The notes under the pieces were generated by a model. The model ran no database searches, was not told the origin of the DNA, and saw only the letters and a program-made list of their open reading frames with translations. A DNA stretch of 64,000 bases, taken from positions 930,001 through 994,000 of the forward strand of contig NZ_AP018005.1 of the NCBI RefSeq assembly GCF_003966755.1, given 5' to 3'. Numbering within the stretch: the stretch's first letter is position 1; the number at the start of each line of letters is the position of its first letter. The DNA comes from Candidatus Rickettsiella viridis (GTDB lineage Bacteria; Pseudomonadota; Gammaproteobacteria; Diplorickettsiales; Diplorickettsiaceae). Position numbers and translations under genes: made by a program. This document shows, one piece after another, positions 51,683 to 60,802 of the stretch.

Positions 51683-53803
51683 ATGAACAATCTAGCGCAA
51701 ATAAAGTGCCAAACACTGGCAGGCGTTGGTCCCAAAATAAGTAACTATTTGGCCAAATGCGGCATTCATACCTTACAAGACCTGCTCTTTCATCTGCCCC
51801 ACCGTTATGAGAATAGAACGCAGATAACGCCCATCAGCCAGGTAAAACCCGGAACACAGGTATTAGTAAAAGGCACTATTATTCAAGCCACGAGCAAATT
51901 CTCCTCTAAACGTCAGGCAAGCCTCTATTGTCGCCTACAAGACGAGAGCGGTAGCTTAGGCCTACGGTTCTTCCACTTAACCCTACCGCAGCGCCAGCAG
52001 TTTAAAACCGGCGCTACTTTGCTTTGTTTCGGCGAAGTACGCACCTCATCCAGGAAATTTTTTGAACAAGAAATTGTTCATCCTGATTACGAATTTTTAA
52101 GTCCGAATAAAGAATTCAGCTTACCCCCTCACCTCACAGCGGTGTACCCCAGTACACAGGGTTTAAGCCAACGCACCTGGAATAAATTGATACATCAGGT
52201 ACTCTCATTATTAAGCCCAATATCAACCGATAAAAATACTGTTCAACATCATTTTCGCGATTATTTACCCAAAGCCCTATTAAAATTATTACGACTACCG
52301 GATCTTGTTAGCGCTTTACATTTTTTACATAAACCACCTCCCAGTACATCGCTTGATGCACTAAGTGCAAAAAAACATCGCGCCCAACAACGTCTTATTG
52401 TCGAAGAACTGCTTGCGCATTTCTTGAGCGTTCGAACCAGCAAAAAAAATCGCGCACAAGAAGTAGCACCCTTATTACTCGCAAAAAACCAATTAACCAA
52501 GCGCTTATCAACCGCTTTACCTTTCCAACTGACGGCTGCACAACAACGCGTTAATCAAGAGATCAGTGCTGATATGGCAAAACCGTATCCGATGCAACGC
52601 TTATTACAAGGCGATGTAGGTTCTGGCAAAACGGTTGTGGCTGCCTTCGCTGCTATTCAAGCGATTGAAAATCATTACCAAGCGGCCATCATGGCGCCTA
52701 CCGAAATTTTAAGCGAGCAACATTACCAACATTTTCATCGTTGGCTAACGCCCATCGGTTGTCATGTGGTTTGTTTGCGTTCAAAACTGAAAGCAAAAGA
52801 AAAACGAAAAATTTTATCTGCCATAGAAACGGGAAAAGCACAAATTGTGATTGGCACCCACGCCCTTTTTCAAACCCATGTTAAATTTAAAAATCTCGGC
52901 TTAATTATCGTCGATGAACAACACCGCTTTGGTGTACAACAACGCTTAGCGCTGTGGGAAAAAGGACAAAATAATAGCTTGCAAGCCCATCAATTGTTTA
53001 TGACTGCGACACCGATTCCTCGTACTTTAGCCATGACCTCACTCTGTGATCTCGAACTTTCTTTCCTTGATGAACTTCCACCTAAGCGATTACCGGTGAA
53101 AACCATTGTACTTTCAGCCAAACATCGTGCTGATGTCATCGCACGAGTTCGAAATAATTGCCTGCAAAAAAAACAAGCCTATTGGGTTTGTCCGCTGATT
53201 GAAGAATCCGATTTAGTCCACTACGAAGCCGCTAAAAGCACACTCAAACTATTACAATCCTATTTACCTGATTTACGTTTAGCGCTTATTCATGGTCGTC
53301 TTTCGCCAGAAGAAAAAGAAAGTATCATGCACAAATTCAAAGCCCACGATATTGATGTACTCGTTGCCACCTCGGTTATTGAAGTGGGTGTGGATGTAGG
53401 TAACGCTAATTTAATGATCATAGAAAATGCAGAACGCCTAGGACTCGCGCAACTTCATCAGTTACGCGGACGCGTCGGTAGAAATCATCAACAAAGTTTT
53501 TGTGTATTACTTTATGAACGCTTATCGCCCATTGCAAAAAAGCGTCTCTCTATTATGAGAAAAATTAATGATGGTTTTATGATTGCACAACATGACTTAG
53601 AACTACGCGGGCCTGGTGAAATCTACGGACTGCGTCAAACCGGCTGGCAACAATTGCGCATTGCCGACCTGAGTCGTGATTATTATTTACTTCCACATGT
53701 AGAACGACTGAGCGACACCATTACAAGAAAACATCCTGATTTAATTGAACCCATTATTCAACGTTGGACGAAAAATAATAGTCAGGACTGCAGTAAGGTT
53801 TGA
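51683..53803 (+). CDS. recG: ATP-dependent DNA helicase RecG
   Basis: 706 aa. Branch-migration and fork-regression helicase. The wedge domain (N-terminal ~170 residues; LLFHLPHRYENRT, GTIIQATSKFSSKRQASLYC) precedes helicase motifs: Walker A LQGDVGSGKTVVA, DEQH box IVDEQHRFGVQQRLALW, TATPIPRTLAMT, ALIHGRLSPEEKESIM, TSVIEVGVDVGNANLMII, and RVGRNHQQSFCVLL. Slightly longer than the E. coli protein. Its 3' end overlaps the convergent YopJ-like gene by 22 bp. Confidence 0.97.
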   Translation: MNNLAQIKCQTLAGVGPKISNYLAKCGIHTLQDLLFHLPHRYENRTQITPISQVKPGTQVLVKGTIIQATSKFSSKRQASLYCRLQDESGSLGLRFFHLTLPQRQQFKTGATLLCFGEVRTSSRKFFEQEIVHPDYEFLSPNKEFSLPPHLTAVYPSTQGLSQRTWNKLIHQVLSLLSPISTDKNTVQHHFRDYLPKALLKLLRLPDLVSALHFLHKPPPSTSLDALSAKKHRAQQRLIVEELLAHFLSVRTSKKNRAQEVAPLLLAKNQLTKRLSTALPFQLTAAQQRVNQEISADMAKPYPMQRLLQGDVGSGKTVVAAFAAIQAIENHYQAAIMAPTEILSEQHYQHFHRWLTPIGCHVVCLRSKLKAKEKRKILSAIETGKAQIVIGTHALFQTHVKFKNLGLIIVDEQHRFGVQQRLALWEKGQNNSLQAHQLFMTATPIPRTLAMTSLCDLELSFLDELPPKRLPVKTIVLSAKHRADVIARVRNNCLQKKQAYWVCPLIEESDLVHYEAAKSTLKLLQSYLPDLRLALIHGRLSPEEKESIMHKFKAHDIDVLVATSVIEVGVDVGNANLMIIENAERLGLAQLHQLRGRVGRNHQQSFCVLLYERLSPIAKKRLSIMRKINDGFMIAQHDLELRGPGEIYGLRQTGWQQLRIADLSRDYYLLPHVERLSDTITRKHPDLIEPIIQRWTKNNSQDCSKV

Positions 53804-54621
53804 TATCTTACTAGCTCGCCGAGCAATGACGATGAGCTTTCAAAAACCCTTGGGCTATTAGCACTAACCTTCTTTCTTATTTTACATGATTTAAAAAAAG
53901 CATTATTGTTTGCGAAAACGAATGTGCTCTCCCTTTGCATGGGCATTAGATAAGTATCCTCCCCTGCAATATAATCTATTTCAGTTTGACTCAATTTTTC
54001 AACCCACGGAAAGATCTGCTTCAGACTTGAGTCAAAAATACGATCAACCGCAACATTCCTGCTTTTCTTCTTAGCATCCAATTCTGTATTCTTTTTAATA
54101 TATTTTTTATAGGCTTTTAGCTCGCCTTGGGTCAGTTTATTTTTGTTAACCTCTAAATAATTCGTAAAAAAATTTAAGGACTGCGCATTCCAAACCAATT
54201 GTATAGGCAATTGCTCCCAGTACACCGTGGTATAACCTCTTCTCTGGCAATTATCCCCCACTAATTTTTCTAAATCACTATAAATATCTCTTTTAGAAAG
54301 CTGAACTGCGTGATCAAAAGCAAACATAGAACAACTATCAAAATCCTGTTGTAAATTATGAACTTTGCCTAATTCGTCCCGTTTTCCGCTCGCAACAAAC
54401 AGGCGATCAAATGCAAACTGCTTGAGCTTCCCGTAGACACTCATCATTCTTTTATCATTCGCTGCATCGAGCAGTAAACAGCGCTTATGTTCTGCGCATG
54501 AAATATCGACGGTTAGGTAATGGCTTCCATGTTTTATAATGAGTTGCAGCCTTTTATTGATGGCAAAATTAGACTTTAAATGCTCACTTAAAAAACTCTC
54601 CAATTTATCAAACGCTAGCAC
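53782..54621 (-). CDS. YopJ-like acetyltransferase/protease candidate effector
   Basis: 279 aa from a GTG. The YopJ/C55 catalytic triad can be placed: His34 in KHGSHYLTVDI, acidic Asp52 in LLLDAAND, and Cys97 in LQQDFDSCSMFAFDHAVQLS. Spacing 18 and 45 residues agrees with YopJ His109-Glu128-Cys172. The last ~150 residues are helical and basic and unlike YopJ. The same frame is open upstream to ~54700 (SIEYLRLLVEAERRSRIASK). An ATG at 54770 starts MGRIAKENLLIELKRLNKA in another frame; a frameshift there would remove the N-terminus. YopJ enzymes acetylate host kinases after phytate binding. Family assignment is inferred. Confidence 0.55.
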   Translation of the reverse strand: MLAFDKLESFLSEHLKSNFAINKRLQLIIKHGSHYLTVDISCAEHKRCLLLDAANDKRMMSVYGKLKQFAFDRLFVASGKRDELGKVHNLQQDFDSCSMFAFDHAVQLSKRDIYSDLEKLVGDNCQRRGYTTVYWEQLPIQLVWNAQSLNFFTNYLEVNKNKLTQGELKAYKKYIKKNTELDAKKKSRNVAVDRIFDSSLKQIFPWVEKLSQTEIDYIAGEDTYLMPMQRESTFVFANNNAFFKSCKIRKKVSANSPRVFESSSSLLGELVRYQTLLQS

Positions 54622-54861
54622 GTAGCATGTAAAAGGCTCTAACTTTGAAGCGATTCGAGACCTTCTTTCAGCTTCAACTAATAAACGTAAATATTCAATT
54701 GAAACCTGTTAGTAGCTTTATTTAAACGCTTCAGTTCTATTAGCAGATTTTCTTTTGCTATTCTTCCCATGCACCAAAAGCCTAAGGAAAGTATTTATAA
54801 AAAAGAATATGCAAATAGGACATCATGCATTACCTAATCTTACAAAACAGGCAACAGAAAA

Positions 54862-54894
54862 AAAGCCTGTGAATCTATTTTTTTCGCAGGCTTT
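54862..54894 (-). terminator. Terminator of the aceE-aceF-lpd operon
   Basis: On the minus strand: AAAGCCTGCGAA, loop of A/T, TTCACAGGCTTT, followed by TTTT. One mismatch in the stem. It lies 45 bp after the lpd stop codon. Confidence 0.8.
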
Positions 54895-54938
54895 AATGAT
54901 AAGAGAACGTCTATACAACCGATAAAAATATAATAATC

Positions 54939-56375
54939 TTAATGTATTACTTCAGCTTTCTTCTTCGGCATATAAAGATCCGTAATGCTGCCCTCAAATA
55001 TTTCACTGGCTAACATTACCGTTTCAGACAATGTTGGGTGTGGGTGTATGGTTAAGGCAATATCTTCCGCTTCGCAGCCCATTTCAATCGCTAAGGCAAT
55101 TTCACTAATTAATTCACCCGCATTCGGACCGACAATACCAGCGCCTAACACACGCTGTGTTTTAGGATCAAATAATAATTTAGTTAAGCCTTCGTCACGC
55201 CCCTGACCTAATGAACGACCGCTGGCCATCCAAGGAAACACGGCTTTTTCATAAACAATATTTTTCTCTTTAGCTTCCATTTCTGTCAATCCAACCCAAG
55301 CGATTTCTGGATCGGTATAAGCAACCGAAGGAATACAACGTGGTTCAAAAAAGTGTTTTTTACCGACAATCACTTCCGCCGCCACACGCGCTTCAGCCAC
55401 GGCTTTATGCGCTAACATAGGATTACCTACGATATCGCCAATCGCAAAAATATGATTAACCTTGGTTCTTAATTGTTTATCCACCGCAATAAAACCGCGA
55501 TCATCTATATCAATACCTAATACTTCTGCTCCAATTAATTTTCCATTCGGTTTACGCCCTACCGCGGATAAAATACGATCATAACGTTGTGGTTTATCGG
55601 GTACATTCTCACCTTCAAAACTAACCCACAAGCCATCTTTTTTAGCTTCAACTTTAGTAACGCGTGTATTGAGGATAAATTTATAATGTTTACTAAGACG
55701 TTTAGAAAGCGGCTTAACAATATCTTCATCGGCGCCTGCAATAATTCGACTACCACCTTCTACCACGGTAATCGAAGCACCCAGCGCGTGATAAACTGTG
55801 GCCATTTCCATACCAATAATACCGCCACCTAACACTAAGAGATCACCTTTGGTTTCTTTCAGCTCTAACGCGCCGGTTGAATCGATAATACGTGGATCAT
55901 TCGGTAAAAAAGGTAACCGAACTGGCTGCGATCCCGCCGCAATAATGGCCTGCTCAAATTGCACCACTTGCTGACCTGCTTCTGTTTTGATGGTTAATTC
56001 ATTTTTAGCCGTAAATTTTCCTTCGCCTTGAATCACTTCGACTTTACGTTGTTTAGCTAACATCGATAAACCACCGGTTAGCCTTTTAACTACGCTTTCT
56101 TTCCAAGTACGAAGTTTATTAATATCTATTTTAGGCTTAGCAAACTCTACACCAAACTCTTTCATCGCAGCCGCATCTTCAATGACTTTAGCGGCATGCA
56201 ATAATGCTTTAGAGGGAATACACCCCACGTTTAAACAAACACCCCCTAAAGTCGCATCCTTTTCTACTAATATGACTTTTTTCCCTAAATCCGCGGCACG
56301 AAAAGCCGCCGTATAACCACCTGGGCCACTTCCTAACACCAGCACTTCAGTCTTTTTAGTTTCTAAGTCAGCCAT
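54939..56375 (-). CDS. lpd: Dihydrolipoamide dehydrogenase (E3)
   Basis: 478 aa FAD enzyme that reoxidises lipoamide in the pyruvate and 2-oxoglutarate dehydrogenase complexes. FAD motif VLGSGPGGYTAAFRAADLG, redox disulfide GGVCLNVGCIPSK, NAD-binding VLGGGIIGMEMATVYHALG, and AIGDIVGNPMLAHKAV. Catalytic His-Glu in the final HPHPTLSETV. Last gene of the PDH operon; a family C repeat separates it from aceF. Confidence 0.97.
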   Translation of the reverse strand: MADLETKKTEVLVLGSGPGGYTAAFRAADLGKKVILVEKDATLGGVCLNVGCIPSKALLHAAKVIEDAAAMKEFGVEFAKPKIDINKLRTWKESVVKRLTGGLSMLAKQRKVEVIQGEGKFTAKNELTIKTEAGQQVVQFEQAIIAAGSQPVRLPFLPNDPRIIDSTGALELKETKGDLLVLGGGIIGMEMATVYHALGASITVVEGGSRIIAGADEDIVKPLSKRLSKHYKFILNTRVTKVEAKKDGLWVSFEGENVPDKPQRYDRILSAVGRKPNGKLIGAEVLGIDIDDRGFIAVDKQLRTKVNHIFAIGDIVGNPMLAHKAVAEARVAAEVIVGKKHFFEPRCIPSVAYTDPEIAWVGLTEMEAKEKNIVYEKAVFPWMASGRSLGQGRDEGLTKLLFDPKTQRVLGAGIVGPNAGELISEIALAIEMGCEAEDIALTIHPHPTLSETVMLASEIFEGSITDLYMPKKKAEVIH

Positions 56376-56420
56376 ATTTTCCTCTTAAGTAAAATGATCA
56401 TTAAAATAAATCCGAAATCG

Positions 56421-56560
56421 TCGTCCCGCGGCCGCCGTCCTTTGGCTTGACCAAAGGATTGACCGCTCTCCAAGGACGTCGTCCCGTGGCTTGACCACGG
56501 GATCCATACTTTTCTCTGGATCCCCCGCTTTCGCGGGGGATGACGAGCGAAAGCGGAGGA
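56421..56560. repeat. Dispersed repeat family C, copy 3
   Basis: GTCGTCCCGCGGCCGCCGTC, then GACCGCTCTCCAAGGACGTC, GGCTTGACCACGGGATCCAT and CCCCGCTTTCGCGGGGGATG. Several nested hairpins. It lies between aceF and lpd. The 74- and 88-aa ORFs on the minus strand are translations of the repeat. Confidence 0.8.
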
Positions 56561-56575
56561 TGACGAGCGAAAAAG

Positions 56576-57871
56576 CTACAGCAACCAGCGACGGATGTCG
56601 GACAAACAATCAGCCAAAAACACAATAAATCGTGCACCTTCCGCACCATCGATAACACGATGGTCATAGGATAAACACAAGGGCAACATCAAACGCGGAA
56701 TAAATTCTCCGTCTTGATATTGTGGTTTAAACTGCGCTTTGGATACGCCTAAAATAGCTACATCCGGCAGATTAACAATTGGCGTAAATGCGGTACCACC
56801 AATACCCCCTAAACTAGAAATGGTAAACGAACTACCTTGCATATCGGCACTGCTCAGTTGTTTTAAACGCGCCTTATTACTCACTTCGGCTAATTCTTTG
56901 GCTAATTCTAAAAGACTTTTTTTATCAACATCTCTTATAACTGGCACCACTAACCCTTCTGGTGTATCAACGGCAATACCAATATGAAAATACTTCTTAA
57001 GAATTAATTGTTCGCCATCGGCTGATAAAGAGGAGTTAAACGCAGGAAATGCTTTCAGCGCCGTTACCACCGCTTTCATAATAAAAACTAAGGGTGTCAA
57101 TTTAACGTTTTGTTTTGCAGCAAACGCCGCTTGTGCTTTGCGAAAAGCTTCCAATTCGGTAATGTCCGCATCATTAAACTGTGTGACATGCGGAACTAGC
57201 AACCAATTACGATGTAAATATTGTGCACTTAGTTTTTTAATGCGTGATAGTGGTTTATTTTCTGTTTCACCAAATTGACTAAAATCAATTTGTGGCGCAC
57301 TAGGTAGGCCCGAGCCTGTACCACTGCTTTGACCCGTTTGACTTAAACGAGATTTCACAAAATTTTGTAGATCTTCTTTTACCACACGGCCTTTTTGACC
57401 TGTGCCTTTAATTTGATTGAGATCCAAGCCAAATTCACGCGCTAAGCGGCGAACACCTGGCCCTGCATGCACATCATCCCCTTGATCATCCTCTGCTGAG
57501 GAAATCGCTGTATCGTCGGTGTTCACCGTTGCCGTGGCGGTTTCAGTGGGTTTTGCTGTTTCTTGCAGAACCTTTGGCGCGGTTGTTTCTGTTTTAGGCG
57601 CTGGTTTTTCTTCTACTGCCGCTGCATCCGCTCCTACTTCTAGCAGCACGATGAAATCGCCTTTAGAAACTTTATCGCCCACCTTTACTTTTATTTCCTT
57701 TACTTTACCTGCAAAGGGCGCAGGAATATCCATGGAGGCTTTATCACTCTCCAAGGTAATCAACGCCTGCTCGGCTTGAATAGACTCACCCACCTTAATT
57801 GGTATTTCAATGATCGCCGCTCCAGAAACGTTACCTAAATCAGGTACGCGGACTTCTTTTAAATTAGACAA
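56576..57871 (-). CDS. aceF: Dihydrolipoyl acetyltransferase (E2p)
   Basis: About 431 aa. I place the start at TTG 57871, nine bases after GAGGAGA; the frame opens at TTG 57886. One lipoyl domain (residues ~1-75, lipoyl Lys in LESDKASMDIPAPFAG), an Ala/Pro/Thr linker, the E3-binding domain (GVRRLAREFGLDLNQIKGTG) and the catalytic domain (LSYDHRVIDGAEGARF, SSLGGIGGTAFTPIVN). A single lipoyl domain contrasts with three in E. coli. Follows aceE after ~40 bp. Confidence 0.96.
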   Translation of the reverse strand: MSNLKEVRVPDLGNVSGAAIIEIPIKVGESIQAEQALITLESDKASMDIPAPFAGKVKEIKVKVGDKVSKGDFIVLLEVGADAAAVEEKPAPKTETTAPKVLQETAKPTETATATVNTDDTAISSAEDDQGDDVHAGPGVRRLAREFGLDLNQIKGTGQKGRVVKEDLQNFVKSRLSQTGQSSGTGSGLPSAPQIDFSQFGETENKPLSRIKKLSAQYLHRNWLLVPHVTQFNDADITELEAFRKAQAAFAAKQNVKLTPLVFIMKAVVTALKAFPAFNSSLSADGEQLILKKYFHIGIAVDTPEGLVVPVIRDVDKKSLLELAKELAEVSNKARLKQLSSADMQGSSFTISSLGGIGGTAFTPIVNLPDVAILGVSKAQFKPQYQDGEFIPRLMLPLCLSYDHRVIDGAEGARFIVFLADCLSDIRRWLL

Positions 57872-57912
57872 ACTAATTCTCCTCAACTATTCATAATGCT
57901 TAAAGGTTTCAT

Positions 57913-60588
57913 TTAAGCTGTAAAAGGATTGGGTTTTTTAGCATCAATACTATACTTTGCAAAAGCCTGTTCAATTTCCTTAGCACTTACTACGCCCTCT
58001 GCGCATAAGGCATGCAAACTCGCAATAACGATAAAGAAACGATTTACTTCAAAAAATTGACGCAGTTGCTCGCGTGTATCACTGCGACCGTAACCATCCG
58101 TACCTAATACCAGGTAATTTTGTTTTATAAAGCCACGAATTTGATCGGCATTTAAACGAATATAATCGCTCGCCGCAATCACAGGACCTATACGATCAGA
58201 TAAACACTTAGCCACATAGCTTTGTTTGGCTGGAGCGCTAGGGTGAAGCAAATTATCACGCTCAACCGCTAAGGCTTCTTTACGTAATTCTGAAAAGCTG
58301 GTCACACTCCAGATATCAGCCGTCACAGCAAAATCTTTTTCTAATAATTCAGCGGCGGCAATCACTTCATTGAGAATGGTACCGGATCCTAATAATTGTA
58401 CATGCTTGCGCTTTTCATTGGGTTTTTTATTTTCTGCTAATAAATACATACCCTTGAGAATGCCTTCTTCACTCCCTTTTGGTAAAGCAGGCTGTTTATA
58501 GTTTTCATTCATTAAGGTCAGGTAATAAAATACATTTTCCTGTTTTTCAACCATACGACGTAAACCGTCTTGAATGATGACGGTTAACTCATAACCAAAA
58601 CAAGGATCGTACGCCACACAATTAGGTACGACGGAGAAAAATAAAAGATTATGTCCATCTTGGTGCTGCAAGCCTTCACCCGCTAAGGTGGTTCTACCAG
58701 CGGTTGCGCCTAAAATAAAGCCGCGCGCTTGCATATCACCGGCTGCCCACACAAAATCACCGACCCGTTGATAACCAAACATCGAATAATAAATATAAAA
58801 AGGAATCATACTTAAATTATTCGTACTATACGAAGTCGCTGCCGCCATCCATGAACAAAAAGCGCCACCTTCATTAATGCCTTCTTCTAATAACTGGCCT
58901 TTAACATCTTCACGGTAATACATCAGCTGATCGGCATCGACCGGTTTATAAAGCTGTCCTACGGGTGAATAAATACCAATCTGACGAAATAAACCTTCCA
59001 TACCAAAGGTACGCGATTCATCAGGAACAATGGGCACCACACGAGGACCTAAGGTTTTGTCTTTTAAAATATGGCGTAAGATATCAACAAACACCATAGT
59101 AGTAGAAATTTCACGATCGTTTGATCCTTGCAATGGCGTAGCAAAGTGATCCAGTGCTGGGACTGTTATGGTTTCATCGGATCGCGAACGCCGCGCTGGT
59201 AAATAACCACCTAACTTTTTACGATTCTCTTGTAGATATTTAATCTCAGGACTGTCTTTTCCAGGATGATGAAAACTTAAGCTTTCCACTTCTTTATCTG
59301 TCATCGCCAACTTAAATCGATCCCGAAAAGCTAACAACTGTTCGTGCGTCATCTTTTTTTGCTGGTGAGTAATATTTTGTCCTTCACCCGCCGTTCCCAT
59401 ACCATACCCTTTAATCGTTTTGGCTAGTATAACCGTGGGCTGACCTGTGTGCTCAACCGCTGCTTTATAAGCGCTATACACTTTTTGGATATCATGTCCG
59501 CCACGCTTTAGGTGCCAGAGATCTTCATCACTCATATCAGCAACCAGCGCTTTCAGCTCAGGAAACTTACCAAAAAAATGTTCGCGAATATACGCACCAT
59601 CTTTGGCACGGTAATTTTGATATTCACCGTCAATGGTTTCCATCATCACCCGTGGTAACAAACCTTGTTTATCTTTAGCTAACAGTGCATCCCAAGCACT
59701 ACCCCAAAGCACTTTAATGACATTCCAACCGGCACCACGAAATACACCTTCTAATTCTTGGACAATTTTACCGTTACCACGTACCGGTCCATCGAGTCGT
59801 TGTAAATTGCAATTCACCACAAAAATAAGATTATCGAGATTTTCTCGTCCCCCAACAGAAAGTGCACCTAAGGATTCCGGTTCATCCATTTCGCCATCAC
59901 CGCAAAACATCCATACTTTTCTATTCTGTGTGTTCAGCAAGCCACGATTGTGTAGATATTTTAAAAAACGGGCTTGATAGATAGCCTGCATAGGCCCTAA
60001 ACCCATAGAAACGGTAGGAAACTGCCAAAAATCTGGCATTAACCACGGATGGGGATAAGAGGTAATGCCTTTTCCGACTATTTCTTGTCGAAAATGCATC
60101 AGTTGATCTTCGCTTAATCGACCTTCTAAAAAGGCTCGAGCATAAATACCCGGTGAGGAATGACCTTGTATATAAAGTAAATCGCCGCCATGCTGCTGGG
60201 ACGCCGCATGCCAAAAATGATTAAACCCTACTTCATATAAGGTGGCCGCTGACGCATAGGTCGCGATATGCCCACCCAGCTCAGAAGAAACTTTTCCGGC
60301 GCGTAATACCATCATGACCGCATTCCAACGAATTAACGCTGCAATACGATGTTCTAATTTTTTATCACCGGAAAAAGTCGCCTCGCGATTAACAGGAATC
60401 GTATTGATATAAGGTGTAGTTAAAGCACCGGGTAGTGCTATACCTTGTTGTCGCACTCTATCGATAAGCTGTTGTACGAGGAATTCAGCCCGCTCAGCGC
60501 CTTCGACCTTTAAGACAGACAACAGAGCATCTAACCACTCTTTGGTCTCAATGGGATCAGAATCTAGGTGAAAAGTTCGCTGCGTCAT
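57913..60588 (-). CDS. aceE: Pyruvate dehydrogenase E1 component
   Basis: 891 aa homodimeric E1 that decarboxylates pyruvate with thiamine diphosphate and acetylates E2. ThDP motif GDGEMDEPESLGAL with NLDNLIFVVNCNLQRLDGPV. Also LMPDFWQFPTVSMGLGPM, TIKGYGMGTAGEGQNITHQQ and, in the C-terminal domain, GTDGYGRSDTREQLRQFFEV. Length and order match gammaproteobacterial AceE. First gene of the operon. Confidence 0.97.
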   Translation of the reverse strand: MTQRTFHLDSDPIETKEWLDALLSVLKVEGAERAEFLVQQLIDRVRQQGIALPGALTTPYINTIPVNREATFSGDKKLEHRIAALIRWNAVMMVLRAGKVSSELGGHIATYASAATLYEVGFNHFWHAASQQHGGDLLYIQGHSSPGIYARAFLEGRLSEDQLMHFRQEIVGKGITSYPHPWLMPDFWQFPTVSMGLGPMQAIYQARFLKYLHNRGLLNTQNRKVWMFCGDGEMDEPESLGALSVGGRENLDNLIFVVNCNLQRLDGPVRGNGKIVQELEGVFRGAGWNVIKVLWGSAWDALLAKDKQGLLPRVMMETIDGEYQNYRAKDGAYIREHFFGKFPELKALVADMSDEDLWHLKRGGHDIQKVYSAYKAAVEHTGQPTVILAKTIKGYGMGTAGEGQNITHQQKKMTHEQLLAFRDRFKLAMTDKEVESLSFHHPGKDSPEIKYLQENRKKLGGYLPARRSRSDETITVPALDHFATPLQGSNDREISTTMVFVDILRHILKDKTLGPRVVPIVPDESRTFGMEGLFRQIGIYSPVGQLYKPVDADQLMYYREDVKGQLLEEGINEGGAFCSWMAAATSYSTNNLSMIPFYIYYSMFGYQRVGDFVWAAGDMQARGFILGATAGRTTLAGEGLQHQDGHNLLFFSVVPNCVAYDPCFGYELTVIIQDGLRRMVEKQENVFYYLTLMNENYKQPALPKGSEEGILKGMYLLAENKKPNEKRKHVQLLGSGTILNEVIAAAELLEKDFAVTADIWSVTSFSELRKEALAVERDNLLHPSAPAKQSYVAKCLSDRIGPVIAASDYIRLNADQIRGFIKQNYLVLGTDGYGRSDTREQLRQFFEVNRFFIVIASLHALCAEGVVSAKEIEQAFAKYSIDAKKPNPFTA

Positions 60589-60625
60589 GGATAGTAGCTG
60601 CCCTTAAAAATATATTTTTATAATA

Positions 60626-60714
60626 TATACTCTTCGCACTTGAATTTTTGGCGGTGTTTCCGCTCAACTCGCCATTTCGCGGCACTTGCCAAAAACCCCA
60701 TTGTTATGAGTATA
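60626..60714 (-). repeat. Dispersed repeat family A, copy 4 (shortened)
   Basis: TATACTCTTCGCACTTGAAT, TTTTGGCGGTGTTTCCGCTC, then CACTTGCCAAAAACCCCATT and GAGTATA. It keeps both terminal inverted repeats but has lost ~35 bases of the centre. It lies just upstream of aceE. Confidence 0.8.
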
Positions 60715-60802
60715 ACGCGTTGCTCGGTATTCTACCTTAATTATCATTAAAGCGTCGTCCTGCGCTGGAGAAATCCAGGGCAGAATCCAGATAAAAAGTA
60801 CG

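Noticed and set aside
56385-56667. Minus-strand ORFs of 74 and 88 aa between aceF and lpd
   Set aside because: They translate repeat family C and the end of aceF in the wrong frame.
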